Source: CAYNTC01 sp964432925
GTDB taxonomy: Bacteria > Planctomycetota > Phycisphaerae > Sedimentisphaerales > Anaerobacaceae
Assembly (NCBI GenBank): GCA_964432925.1
Contig: CAYSPM010000018.1
Coordinates: forward strand, 1-25,404
DNA: 25,404 nt
Direction: 5' to 3'
Part shown: positions 7,354 through 16,593 of the stretch, in pieces
Layout: every line of letters starts with the position of its first letter
Position numbering within the stretch: the first letter of the stretch is position 1
Notes under the pieces: generated by a model
What the model was told of the DNA's origin: nothing
What the model saw: only the letters and a program-made list of their open reading frames with translations
The model's database searches: none
Program-made: the position numbers and the translations under genes

Positions 7354-7418
7354 TCTTTTCTACAAAGCGTACGGTCATAATTAGTCCAGGATACACCTCA
7401 AGCTTGAATTTGGCCTTC

Positions 7419-9710
7419 CTATCGGTCCTTACCTTTTGATTTGACTACTTCAAATTCCGATTTTAATCCTGATTGCGAATCGCCACCGACCCACAGGTGA
7501 AATTTGCCAGGCTCGACAACATATTTCATATCACTATTGTGAAATCCGAGTTCTGTGCTGGGTAAATTGAATGTCACCGTCTTTTTTTCTTTCGGTTTTA
7601 GGCGGATCCTCTGAAAACCTTTTAGCTCCTTGACGGGTCGGGTTAAACTGGCCACCAGGTCCCGCACATATAATTGGACAATTTCTTCGGCTTCCATCTG
7701 CCCAGTGTTTGTTAGATCGACCGATACCTTGATGTTTTCGCCCAATTCAATACGGTGTGAAGAAAGCTGTAAATTCGAGTATTCAAACTTTGTATACGAC
7801 AGGCCGTATCCAAATGGAAAGAGCGGCAAATACCCGATGTCCAGATAACGAGCGGCGTCGCCTGGGGCGCTCTGATAAGCGCGAACGGGGATTTCATCTA
7901 TCATCATTAGCTTGCGTGTATGCGGGGGCCTGCCCGTGTTCTTGTGAGCGTAGTAAATCGGGATTTGTCCGACTGCTTTTGGAAATGTAACAGGCAGTTT
8001 TCCCGATGGTGATTGGAGGCCGAAAATCAAATCAGTTAGTGCCGGTCCGCACATAGTGCCTGGATGCCAGGCGTAAAGAACCGCCTTTACTTTTTCAGAT
8101 ATTTCACCGATGGTCAAAGGCCTACCTGCCAGAATAACCAAAACGACGGGCTTTTTAGTCTCAGCTATTTCAGTTATGAGTTCATTTTGCGCACCGGGCA
8201 AGTCCAGAAATGCCCGGCAGTGTCCCTCGCCGGAAAGTATTGCTTCCTCGCCAGCGAATATCAGCACTACATCAGATTTCTTTGCCTGCTCGACGGCCTT
8301 TGCAAAACCATCTTTATCCCGGCTGCGGGAATAAGGTAAGCCTGCTGCGAAGTTTATTTCAGTAGTGTCACCAAGTAGATTCTTTATGGCGGTAAGCGGT
8401 GTCACCGTATCTTCTATTTTCCCATCTCTATTCCATGTGCCCAAGACTTCATAAGGGTCATCGGACATCGGCCCAATCACGGCGATTGACTTGACCTCTT
8501 TTGATAACGGCAGTAGTCCGTCTTCGTTCTTCAAAAGGACTACACTCTTCAAAGCAACAGTTTTAGCCAATTTGAGCGCAGCTTCGCTGGGCTTTGTTGA
8601 TTGCTTAGCAGAATACGGTGATGGTTTCTCAAACAGGCCGAGTTGAAATTTTATTCGTAGGATTCTTCTGACTGCATCGTCCACAAGCTTTTGGGGGACG
8701 ATGCCTTTTTTCACCAACTCTTCAATGTGGTCGGCGTAAGCGGAGCTTTGCATTTCCATATCAACGCCGGCAGTGATCGACTTATAGGCGACATCTTTCA
8801 AATCCGAACAGAAACCGTGTTCTATCATTTCCTCCATCGAAGCCCAATCGCTGACGACAAAGCCTTGAAACCCCCATTCCTGACGCAGGATTTGCCGAAG
8901 GATAAATGGGTTGCCCGATGATGGTACGCCGTTGATTTCGTTGAATGAAGTCATAATCGTTGCAACGCCCGCCTGCACAGCAGATTTGAAAGGCGGCAAA
9001 TATACATCTCGCAACAGACCCTGCGGAATGTTAGCTGTATCGTAATCTCGCCCACCTTCGCCTGCGCCATAGCCAACAAAGTGCTTTGCGCAGGCTGCGA
9101 TTGTGTTTGGTGCTGAAAGGTCGTCTCCCTGAAAGCCATGCACCATCGCAGCAGCCATGACACTGGCCAAATATGGGTCTTCACCAAAACCTTCTGCAAT
9201 ACGCCCCCATCTTGGATCGCGTGCGATGTCCATCATGGGTGCAAACGTCAAGTGAAATCCAGCCGATGTTGCCTCTTTGGCGGCGAGCCGAGCGCATTGC
9301 TTGACAAGTTCGGCGTCCCAGGTAGCAGCCTGGCCCAGTGGAACAGGAAAGATGGTACGAAATCCGTGAATGACATCCCTGGCCATTATCAGGGGAATTC
9401 CTAACCGGCTTTGCTCAACGGCGATGCGCTGAATTTCAAGGGAAGTTTGGGGATTAACCTCGTTTAGCATGGAGCCGATCCTGCCTTCTCTGAGCCGCTG
9501 TTTCAGCTCGTCAGGTATCTTTCCGCCGAAAGCGTTAATCTGGACCATCTGGCCGATCTTTTCTGGCAAGGTCATCTTTGTTAGAAGAGTCTCAACCTGT
9601 TCCTTGATGTTGTTGTCTGTAGCTATAGCGCTACAACAGAAGCACAAAAGAACAATTAACAAGAAGTAGCGAGGCGGCATTAAAAGACCAATTGATTTGA
9701 CTGGCAGCAT
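7419..9710 (-). CDS. bglX: Secreted GH3 beta-glucosidase, BglX type
   Basis: 763 aa, close to the 765 aa of E. coli BglX. The start at 9710 has AAGGAG 7 nt upstream. The signal peptide spans residues ~14-30. The N-terminal (beta/alpha)8 domain shows MTLPEKIGQM, DVIHGFRTIFP, FAPMMDIARDPRWGR, EGFGEDPYL, AKHFVGYGAGEGGRDY and GFVVSDWAS, with Asp288 as the nucleophile. The middle alpha/beta domain has SVVLLKNEDGLLPL and GEEAILSGEGHCR (the acid/base Glu region), LAGRPL and YAWHPG. A C-terminal fibronectin-III-like domain runs from about residue 655 (LTNTGQMEAEEIVQLYV to KGFQRI). It releases terminal beta-glucosyl (sometimes xylosyl) residues from oligosaccharides, probably in the periplasm. It would finish products of the GH5 endoglucanase, from which the mobile unit now separates it. 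Exact substrate is not readable. Confidence 0.92.
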   Translation of the reverse strand: MLPVKSIGLLMPPRYFLLIVLLCFCCSAIATDNNIKEQVETLLTKMTLPEKIGQMVQINAFGGKIPDELKQRLREGRIGSMLNEVNPQTSLEIQRIAVEQSRLGIPLIMARDVIHGFRTIFPVPLGQAATWDAELVKQCARLAAKEATSAGFHLTFAPMMDIARDPRWGRIAEGFGEDPYLASVMAAAMVHGFQGDDLSAPNTIAACAKHFVGYGAGEGGRDYDTANIPQGLLRDVYLPPFKSAVQAGVATIMTSFNEINGVPSSGNPFILRQILRQEWGFQGFVVSDWASMEEMIEHGFCSDLKDVAYKSITAGVDMEMQSSAYADHIEELVKKGIVPQKLVDDAVRRILRIKFQLGLFEKPSPYSAKQSTKPSEAALKLAKTVALKSVVLLKNEDGLLPLSKEVKSIAVIGPMSDDPYEVLGTWNRDGKIEDTVTPLTAIKNLLGDTTEINFAAGLPYSRSRDKDGFAKAVEQAKKSDVVLIFAGEEAILSGEGHCRAFLDLPGAQNELITEIAETKKPVVLVILAGRPLTIGEISEKVKAVLYAWHPGTMCGPALTDLIFGLQSPSGKLPVTFPKAVGQIPIYYAHKNTGRPPHTRKLMMIDEIPVRAYQSAPGDAARYLDIGYLPLFPFGYGLSYTKFEYSNLQLSSHRIELGENIKVSVDLTNTGQMEAEEIVQLYVRDLVASLTRPVKELKGFQRIRLKPKEKKTVTFNLPSTELGFHNSDMKYVVEPGKFHLWVGGDSQSGLKSEFEVVKSKGKDR

Positions 9711-10003
9711 TTGTATTCTCCTTAATTAGACCCGTGAAAGGCTAAGCCTTAAAATTTCAATAGTACAGCCGAATCTTTTACACAGCTACTCAAATTTATT
9801 ACTAATCGCAAATACAATAGCTCTAAACAAAAGGCACCTGGTGGTCGGTGATATCGGGCAGATGTGTTAATGAGCTTGTTTTTCATTCTAAAGTATTGGA
9901 CGAAATAAACCTGTTGGTTAGAATAGCAGCAACCCGTTGACATATTGGCTGAGTAGATTCCTGCATAAAAAATGATAAAAAACGAGAAACATAAAATAAC
10001 AAC

Positions 10004-10076
10004 GTCATTCCCGCGAAGGCGGGAATCCAGTCATTTTAATAGCGTCTTCTGGACCCCCTGCTTGCGCAGGAGTGAC
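10004..10076. repeat. BIME-like inverted repeat between divergent genes
   Basis: GTCATTCCCGCGAAGGCGGG (from 10004) and, inverted, a related unit ending CTTGCGCAGGAGTGAC (to 10076) form an imperfect long palindrome. Each half is itself a hairpin. This is a widespread class of dispersed intergenic repeat. The rest of 9711-10167 is the divergent promoter region of the GH3 and GH27 genes. Confidence 0.65.
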
Positions 10077-10125
10077 AAATCGAAACAATTTCTATGAACT
10101 TTAATTTTACTGGTATCAATAAACG

Positions 10126-10141
10126 ACAAATTATAATTTGT
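10126..10141. promoter_or_regulatory. 16-bp palindrome over a likely -10 element of the GH27 gene
   Basis: ACAAATTATAATTTGT is a perfect palindrome containing TATAAT, 27 bp before the GH27 start. No convincing -35 is visible, which suits an activated or repressed promoter. A regulator dimer could bind here; AT-rich palindromes also occur by chance. Confidence 0.35.
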
Positions 10142-10167
10142 AGAATATCTATTTAAGGAGATTAGCG

Positions 10168-11343
10168 ATGCGAAAGATAGTAATTCTGCTGGTTCTGGTT
10201 TTGCCGGTCTCTGTTTTGGCTCAAAAATTTGAAGGATTGGCGCTGACGCCACCTATGGGCTGGAATAGCTGGAATACTTTCCAAACGAACATAAATGAGA
10301 AGCTTATCAAAGAAACAGCAGAGGCATTGATAGCAAGCGGTATGCAGGAGGCGGGATATAACTACATCGTGCTCGACGACGGCTGGGAGGCAAGGACACG
10401 AGACGAACAAGGCAACCTTGTCTGGGATCCAAAGAAATTCCCCAGCGGGATGAAGGCGCTGGGCGATTACCTTCACGAGAAGGGATTCAAATTCGGAATT
10501 CATAACTGCGCGGGGACAAAGACGTGCGCGGGCTATCCCGGCGGACGAGGACATGAGTATCAAGATGCAAGAGCTTATGCCTCCTGGGGCGTGGACTATA
10601 TCAAGTACGACTGGTGTAACCATGGCACAGCCAATGCTGAAGAGACATTCAAAACTATGCGCGACGCACTGTATGCAGCGGGCAGGCCGATCGTCTTAAG
10701 TATATGCGAGTGGGGTAATAACAAACCCTGGCTCTGGGGCAAAGATGTCGGCCATCTCTGGAGGACGACGGGCGATATTACAGATTGCTATGACTGTCAG
10801 GAGGTATATTCTTTGGGTTGGAAGCCTATTCTGGACAGCCAGGTTGGGCTGGAAAATTACGCTGGGCCCGACCACTGGAACGACCCAGATATGCTGGAGG
10901 TGGGTAACGAAGGCCTGACACTCGCAGAATCCAGGGCACATTTCAGCCTGTGGTGTATGCTAGCGGCGCCATTGATGGCGGGCAACGATGTCAGGAAAAT
11001 GTCCGATGAGGTTCGTGACATCCTTACAAACAAAGAAGTGATCGCGATAGACCAGGACCCGCTGGGAAAACAGGGATATCAATTCATGGACCATCCGGGT
11101 AAAGAAATTTGGGCAAAGCAGCTATCAGATGGTAAATGGGCTGTGTGCATTTTAAATAGCGGCGAAGATACACTTAAAGTCAGGTTGAACTGGTCGCACC
11201 TTTCTTTCCTAAAAGGCAGATATGAGATTCGCGACTTATGGAAGAAAGAAGATATTGGCACAACAAGGGAAAATTATACCGGCGAAATTGCATCGCATGA
11301 TGTACTTTTATTCAAATTGAGTCCGGTTGTGGGTAACAGGTAA
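10168..11343 (+). CDS. Secreted GH27 alpha-galactosidase
   Basis: 391 aa. AAGGAG lies 7 nt before the ATG. The signal peptide covers residues 1-18 (VSVLA/QK). Family motifs in order: LALTPPMGWNSWNTF (25-38), YIVLDDGWEAR, GDYLHEKGFKFGIH, YASWGVDYIKYDWCN with nucleophile Asp148, LSICEWGNNKPW, and WNDPDMLEVG (237-246) holding the acid/base Asp. A short C-terminal beta domain ends with HDVLLFKLSPV. Clan GH-D enzymes of this type remove alpha-1,6-galactose from galactomannan, raffinose-type sugars or galactosylated glycans by a retaining mechanism. It is the only plus-strand enzyme in the cluster, diverging from bglX and converging on the next GH3 gene with a 24-bp gap. A GH27 beta-L-arabinopyranosidase is a less likely alternative. 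Confidence 0.93.
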   Translation: MRKIVILLVLVLPVSVLAQKFEGLALTPPMGWNSWNTFQTNINEKLIKETAEALIASGMQEAGYNYIVLDDGWEARTRDEQGNLVWDPKKFPSGMKALGDYLHEKGFKFGIHNCAGTKTCAGYPGGRGHEYQDARAYASWGVDYIKYDWCNHGTANAEETFKTMRDALYAAGRPIVLSICEWGNNKPWLWGKDVGHLWRTTGDITDCYDCQEVYSLGWKPILDSQVGLENYAGPDHWNDPDMLEVGNEGLTLAESRAHFSLWCMLAAPLMAGNDVRKMSDEVRDILTNKEVIAIDQDPLGKQGYQFMDHPGKEIWAKQLSDGKWAVCILNSGEDTLKVRLNWSHLSFLKGRYEIRDLWKKEDIGTTRENYTGEIASHDVLLFKLSPVVGNR

Positions 11344-11367
11344 TTGGTTATTGGTAAATGGTAGCTG

Positions 11368-13251
11368 TTAATATGTCAGGCCGAAACCGTATTCGAAAAG
11401 CGTATCGTCATCGCCAACGTTGATCGGGATATGGTCCATCGAGCGAGGCCAACTAAAGGAGAGCTTTCCGGTCGGTCTGTAATCGCCAAAGAGCACGTCC
11501 GCGACGCCTTGAACTTCGGTGCCCGGCAGCCAGGCGGCGATGAAGGCATCGGCATAATCTATAACGTCACTAATAATCATCGGACGACCGGAAATCAAAA
11601 CCACGACTACCGGAATACCAATTGATTTCATATTGTCGAATGCTTCGACATCCTCCTGCGTGAGCGAAAGATCGATGCGATCCCCAGTTCCCTCAACATA
11701 GGGCCTTTCACCAATCACCAAGATGCCGACGTCGGCTCCGTATGCTCCTGTGCCATCCTGCGAGAAAGTTACCCTCGTAACTTTAGAAACCGTGTTCTTA
11801 ATAGATTCAAGAATCGTCGTACCAGCTTCAGTGACATTGCCGCTTCGGCCCTGCCAGGAAATGGTCCAGCCGCCACACTGGTTTCCGAGGTCGTCGGCGT
11901 TCTTCCCGGCAACGTGAATGCGGGCTAGATTTTTTGCGAGCGGCAGAATCTTGCTATCGTTTTTAAGCAGAACCACAGACTGGCGTACCGCTTCGCGCGC
12001 AATCTGCCGGCGCTCATCCGAGCCGAATTTTTTGTGCAGGTTTCTGTCGGCCAGGTGAGAGCGATTTTTATCCATCAAGCCCATAGCAAACTTGACACGG
12101 AGTATGCGTGTCACGGCATCATCGATACGTGACATCGGCACTTTGCCCTGTTCTACCAGTTCCTTCAGGTACGTAGAGAATATCTTGTATTTAATAGGAA
12201 CCATACCCATGTCGATGCCGGCATTGATAGCTTTGGCTATGGCGGTTTTGTAATCGCGATCGAGCTGGTCAATAGCGCAATAGTCAGAAATGAGAAAGCC
12301 CTCGAATCCAAGCTCGTTTTTAAGAATATCAGTGAGCAAATATTTGTGGCCTGAACACTTCCGTCCGTTCCAACTGCTAAAGGAGGGCATAATTGAGCCA
12401 ACGCCAGCACGGACAGCCGATATGTAGGGTTGCAGGTGTATCCGTCGCAGAGTCTGCTCATCGAGTTGTGTGTTGCCTTGGTCCAGCAGTATGCGTGGAC
12501 CACGGCGCAAGCCTGGCCATCTGCTTCTCAGGACGATTGCGGTTGTGCCGCCGTCGCCCACATAGTGCTTGGCGCAGGCGAGGACGGAAAGCGGGTCGCT
12601 TAGGCTTGGGCCTTGCAGGCCGCGGATTGCCGCCGCGCCGAGGGTCTTTACGAGGTTAGGCTCTTCGGAGAAGCCTTCATAAGTCCTGCCCCAGCGTTCG
12701 TCTCTAGGAACCGTCACGCAGGGTGCAAAAGTCCAGTTAATGCCGGTAGCGCGGACTTCCTCGGCGGTGATACGCGCGACCTGTTCGACGAGGGCAGGAT
12801 TCCGTGTACAGCCAAGACCAATGTTGTGCGGGAAAATCACAGCACCGAGTACGTTATTGTGGCCATGCACAGCATCAATGCCATATAGAATTGGAATACC
12901 CAGGCGGGTCTTGAGCGCGTGCTGCTGACATTGGTCGTACAGGTCTGTCCAGGCCTTTAGGCTGTTGCCCTGCTTGGGGTCAGAGTTGCCGCCGCTCAGT
13001 ACCGAGCCGATAAAGTACTTCTCAATGTCGGCAAAGTCCGTAAGATGCTCCTGGTCAGCCTGAATCATCTGGCCAATCTTCTCCTCTAACGTCATCTTCG
13101 AGAGAAGTTTCTTGACCTGTGGGTCGTAAGAGGAAAGCGGCTTCGGTTCCGATGCTATGGTGGTAGTCTGACAGGATATCAGAAGGATACTCAGGCACAG
13201 CGCGCTGCACAGCGTCGTCACCCGACAGAAAGAGGAAAGCAGGTTCAACAT
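11368..13251 (-). CDS. GH3 beta-glucosidase/exo-1,3-1,4-glucanase lipoprotein (barley ExoI type)
   Basis: 627 aa. AAGGAG lies 7 nt before the start. The signal ends in the lipobox L-I-S-C with Cys27, so it is probably lipid-anchored. Two-domain GH3 of the plant exo-glucanase type: MTLEEKIGQMIQ, YGIDAVHGHN, GINWTFAPCVTVPRDERWGR, YEGFSEEP, AKHYVGDGGTT, DQGNTQLDEQTLRRIHL, SFSSWNG and GFLISDYCAID with nucleophile Asp323. In the second domain GERPYVEGTGD provides acid/base Glu520, followed by LISGRPM and a C-terminus GFGLTY with no fibronectin domain. Between GDGGTT and DQGNTQ (residues ~238-256) there is a basic stretch that does not look like the usual loop. The gene starts 72 bp after GH31 on the same strand, so they are likely co-transcribed. 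It would remove glucose from gluco-oligosaccharides or de-xylosylated xyloglucan. Confidence 0.9.
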   Translation of the reverse strand: MLNLLSSFCRVTTLCSALCLSILLISCQTTTIASEPKPLSSYDPQVKKLLSKMTLEEKIGQMIQADQEHLTDFADIEKYFIGSVLSGGNSDPKQGNSLKAWTDLYDQCQQHALKTRLGIPILYGIDAVHGHNNVLGAVIFPHNIGLGCTRNPALVEQVARITAEEVRATGINWTFAPCVTVPRDERWGRTYEGFSEEPNLVKTLGAAAIRGLQGPSLSDPLSVLACAKHYVGDGGTTAIVLRSRWPGLRRGPRILLDQGNTQLDEQTLRRIHLQPYISAVRAGVGSIMPSFSSWNGRKCSGHKYLLTDILKNELGFEGFLISDYCAIDQLDRDYKTAIAKAINAGIDMGMVPIKYKIFSTYLKELVEQGKVPMSRIDDAVTRILRVKFAMGLMDKNRSHLADRNLHKKFGSDERRQIAREAVRQSVVLLKNDSKILPLAKNLARIHVAGKNADDLGNQCGGWTISWQGRSGNVTEAGTTILESIKNTVSKVTRVTFSQDGTGAYGADVGILVIGERPYVEGTGDRIDLSLTQEDVEAFDNMKSIGIPVVVVLISGRPMIISDVIDYADAFIAAWLPGTEVQGVADVLFGDYRPTGKLSFSWPRSMDHIPINVGDDDTLFEYGFGLTY

Positions 13252-13323
13252 TACACGACTCCTTTATTGATTGGTAACTGGTTTCTAAGGGACTGGCGAC
13301 CATTTAACCAACTATGCAAACCG

Positions 13324-16143
13324 CTAAAATTGAATGCTTTGTTGTTCGCCTTTGTAAAGAATGACCTTGTCTGGCTTATCGGTGATTTCTACGCTTGTTC
13401 CATGGTCTTTTTTCACTATGACGATATGAAAATGGCGCTGCTTGAGCATGCCGGGGAATTCACCTTTTCGCTCGCCTACAGTTAGTTGTCGTTTGGCCTC
13501 GTCCCAGTTAAAAGTAATCGTTGAGTACATGCCTTTTTCATAATTGTAATTATCGTTTTCATCTTCATATAGCGTGAAACTTCCGTCGGCACTGGGATAA
13601 ATGCGCAATTCGATCGGCTCTGCCGGCTTTTCAGTGGAGTATTGAAGGAACGGCCCCATCGGAATAATAGAGCCTGCCTTAATCAACAGAGGAATCTTTT
13701 CGATAGGAGCGTCGGCAGTGATTGTCTTTGCGCCAGCGATAGTTTGACCTGTCCAGAAGTCGATCCAGTCGGTCCCCGCGGGAAGATAGACGGGTCTGGT
13801 CTTTTCTTTTTCCTCGACGACTTTTTCTTTTGCGTGGATTTGAGGTGTTTTCCAGAAGAGCTTTGCCCGAAAGGCGCCTGCGGCTGAATTTGAGGTCTCG
13901 AATTTAAAGTCGTATTCTTTGCCGGCTTCCAGTTCCACCGGGACGGTATAAAATTCTACAGACCAGTAATTACAGGCCAGCTCTTTGCCGTCCAGATAGA
14001 CTCGTTTGGGTCCGAAGCTCTTCATGTGGAATCGATGTTGTCCTGTTTGGGTGGGGATGAGTTTGCCCTCCCAGCGGATAGAGAATGTAGGGTCGGTAAT
14101 ATAATCGGGCCAGCCGGTATACCAGAAAAGATTTATGTTGGGTTCGACCTGCTGGTGACATAATTGTTTGAACTCTGCGTCGTCATAGTATTTGGCGACC
14201 AGGCCGGGCTTACCGTCTTTTGTTTTGAAGTGCTCTGGTGTTATCAAGATGCTGTCCTCAGGCGGGCGATGGTACATATACTCGGTCACGGGACAGACCA
14301 TAATCGCAGGGCCGAATATAAATTGGTCATCGATAGAATAGGTCTTTTTGTCGTCTGTAAAATCCATGGGCAGGCCTCGCATGATTGTATAGCCATTGTT
14401 GGTGACCTGCCAGGCGAGTGAATAAATATAAGGCAATAAGCGATAGCGCAAATTGTCAAACTTGACCATCGGTTCAACAAATTCGTCGAACTCCCAAATT
14501 TCGCGTGGAGTCTCGGAGCCGTGAGAACGAAAGATTGGGCTGAACGTGCCGAACTGAAACATACGGGCGTAAAACTCCTGGTAAGCTGGGTCTTTACCGC
14601 CGTTGGAGAAGACGCCTTCATAACTTCCAATGACAAAGGCGCCGATATCGAACGTCCAATACGGAATGCCGGACATACTGTGATTAATGCCTGCGGCGAT
14701 TTGCTTCTTGTAAATGTCCCAATTGGCTCCGATGTCGCCGGACCATGTAGTGACCGCATTTCGCTGCTGGCCTGCGAAGGTCGAACGCGTCAGGATGTAG
14801 GCACGCCTCTGTTCGGATTCTTTGCGCAGGTTTTTATACAAACTCTCGGTCATAGAAAGCGAATAGGCATTTAGATACCTGGCCCAGGAGCCGAGATGAT
14901 TAGAGCCGATTCTTTTCATCTCATAATCGGTAGCTTCTTTTGTAAGGGCATTGACGACATCGGGCTCGGTTGAGTCGATCCACCAGCCGTCGATGCCTGT
15001 GGAATACAAACCTTTCTTCAGGTGGTCCCAGTACAACTGGTTGGCGGCTGGGTTGAATGCGTCGTAATACTTGAAACCTGCCCAGCCAAATTTGTCATAA
15101 AGAAAACCTTTTTCGTCCATTTTTTTGAAGATGGGGGTATTGGGCCCAAGACCAGGCCAGATGGAAATCATAACGTGAAAGTTCATATCGTGCAGGGTCT
15201 CGACCATTTCTTTGGGTTTTGGAAACTTTCTTTCGTCGAAGAACATCTGGCTCCAATTCTCTCTGGGGCCCCAATAATTCCAGTCCTGGATGATATTGTC
15301 GATGGGGATTTCGCGCTGGCGATACTGCCGGGCGATGCTTAGCAATTCCTCGCGATTTGCGTAGTGTTCCTTGCTCTGCCAGTATCCGTAGGCCCATCTG
15401 CCGTACATAGGGGCGGCTCCCGTGAGATCTCTATATCCGGCGATGACCTCGTCCATGTTTCGGCCGTAGATGAAATAATAATCAATGTTGTTGCCTACGT
15501 CGGACCATAACGATGCTTTTTCCTTGTCATCTTCAAAAATGGTTTTGGAATAATTGTCCCAGAGGATGCCGTAGCCCTGGGTGGAAATCAGAAACGGGGT
15601 GACCGCATCGGTGTTGGACTGCACTAGTGTTACTGAATGGCCTCGATAGTTCATATAGCCATGCTGATGCTGACCGAGGCCGTAGATGCCTTCGTCCGGC
15701 GTAAGCTGAAAATTCTGTTGAACGCTAAATGCCTTTTTCTCATATTCGATTTCAATGGGTGTGATGAGGGCTTTTCCATACTCTTTGAGAATGTTTTTGT
15801 TGCTACGGTCGAGATAGTGAATCGCGCCGTCACCTTTGGAAACGCGCAGATGAATCGTGCCGGAATTTAGGGTAACTGTTTCGGGGTTTTCCTGAATTTT
15901 AATGTCCAAATTCGGCAGTTTGTTTTGAATTACAGCCAGGCTCTTTTTTTTGCCGATCCCGTCGGGAAGCCATTTAACCACGCGAACGACATTTTCTGCG
16001 TAAAACTGAATCCTAGTATTCGATTCTTCGGCTTTTAATTCGATACCGTTTTGAATTTGTTTAACCGTTATTTGAGCCGAGGCATATTGAAAACTAACCG
16101 ATGCAGCAATCAAGCTGAAAAGAAAGATATTTCGAATCTTCAT
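13324..16143 (-). CDS. Secreted GH31 alpha-xylosidase/alpha-glucosidase with PA14 insert
   Basis: 939 aa. GAGGT lies 5 nt before the start; signal peptide residues 1-23. Galactose-mutarotase-like N-domain (~26-235, with TPDEGIYGLGQHQHGYMNYRG), then the TIM barrel: GRWAYGYWQSKEHY, IIQDWNYWG, GIDGWWIDSTEPD with nucleophile Asp390, and TTWSGDIGANWD with acid/base Asp470, plus FSPIFRSHG. A PA14-type module (about 660-800; LVAKYYDD, SIRWEGKLIPTQTGQHRFHM, KRVYLDGKEL) is inserted just before the proximal C-domain motif YLPAGTDWIDFWTG, and a DUF5110-like tail follows. WW-D-TEPD and a PA14 module are typical of alpha-xylosidases acting on xyloglucan oligosaccharides; an alpha-glucosidase cannot be excluded. 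Adjacent GH3 can take the exposed glucose. Confidence 0.9.
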   Translation of the reverse strand: MKIRNIFLFSLIAASVSFQYASAQITVKQIQNGIELKAEESNTRIQFYAENVVRVVKWLPDGIGKKKSLAVIQNKLPNLDIKIQENPETVTLNSGTIHLRVSKGDGAIHYLDRSNKNILKEYGKALITPIEIEYEKKAFSVQQNFQLTPDEGIYGLGQHQHGYMNYRGHSVTLVQSNTDAVTPFLISTQGYGILWDNYSKTIFEDDKEKASLWSDVGNNIDYYFIYGRNMDEVIAGYRDLTGAAPMYGRWAYGYWQSKEHYANREELLSIARQYRQREIPIDNIIQDWNYWGPRENWSQMFFDERKFPKPKEMVETLHDMNFHVMISIWPGLGPNTPIFKKMDEKGFLYDKFGWAGFKYYDAFNPAANQLYWDHLKKGLYSTGIDGWWIDSTEPDVVNALTKEATDYEMKRIGSNHLGSWARYLNAYSLSMTESLYKNLRKESEQRRAYILTRSTFAGQQRNAVTTWSGDIGANWDIYKKQIAAGINHSMSGIPYWTFDIGAFVIGSYEGVFSNGGKDPAYQEFYARMFQFGTFSPIFRSHGSETPREIWEFDEFVEPMVKFDNLRYRLLPYIYSLAWQVTNNGYTIMRGLPMDFTDDKKTYSIDDQFIFGPAIMVCPVTEYMYHRPPEDSILITPEHFKTKDGKPGLVAKYYDDAEFKQLCHQQVEPNINLFWYTGWPDYITDPTFSIRWEGKLIPTQTGQHRFHMKSFGPKRVYLDGKELACNYWSVEFYTVPVELEAGKEYDFKFETSNSAAGAFRAKLFWKTPQIHAKEKVVEEKEKTRPVYLPAGTDWIDFWTGQTIAGAKTITADAPIEKIPLLIKAGSIIPMGPFLQYSTEKPAEPIELRIYPSADGSFTLYEDENDNYNYEKGMYSTITFNWDEAKRQLTVGERKGEFPGMLKQRHFHIVIVKKDHGTSVEITDKPDKVILYKGEQQSIQF

Positions 16144-16146
16144 TTT

Positions 16147-16593
16147 CTACCTCATTTTTACCAATTTGGGATAGTTAGCTTTAATCCATTTTTCGACATT
16201 CCGCCTTAGTTGTCTGGCTAGTTCTATCATCTCATCGGCCTCTTAATCACTTATGAATCCGGCTCGCTCGTAGCCGCCGATGTTGCGTTTTTTGCGAAAT
16301 TGGTCGAATTCTGTGATTAGCCTTGTATCTGCTCCTATTGTATGTGTTAATGACTGAATTACGCGATAATGATGTGAATCGCGCGCGGCCCGATATCCTG
16401 CTGCGGCCAGTGCAGCGGTTGCCAATTGCAAAGCTGCATTGTATGCGATGTTCATGCGCCAATCGGGGCTCAGATCGGACGACTGGCAATCAGATAGGTC
16501 GCGGTCAGCTACGCCTAATAAATCCGCTATTTCATGCGGGCTTGTTTCATGTTTGGTGACCCAACCGGCGCTGAGCCAGTTCTGCAAGCTCAT
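16147..16593 (-). pseudogene. HEPN-domain protein of an MNT/HEPN pair, truncated by one in-frame stop
   Basis: The readable frame is 116 codons to TAA at 16243-16245. The same frame continues as EADEMIELARQLRRNVEKWI and KANYPKLVKMR to TAG at 16147-16149, which is the normal C-terminal helix of this HEPN family. The intact gene was therefore about 148 residues, and one Lys, Gln or Glu codon has become TAA. Visible HEPN features: WLSAGWVTKHETS, AYNAALQLATAALAAAGYR, HHYRVIQSL and FRKKRNIGGYE. The last replaces the R-x4-6-H RNase motif of canonical HEPN toxins with an Asn-containing form. The 5' end overlaps the MNT gene by 47 bp, showing translational coupling. The final helix is lost, so a folded but altered protein is possible. 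The former end lies only 3 bp before the GH31 start codon. Confidence 0.75.

Noticed and set aside
9711..10167. CRISPR-like interpretation of the short repeats at 10004-10076
   Set aside because: Only two inverted, imperfect units with no regular spacers; they match the dispersed palindromic repeat pattern.
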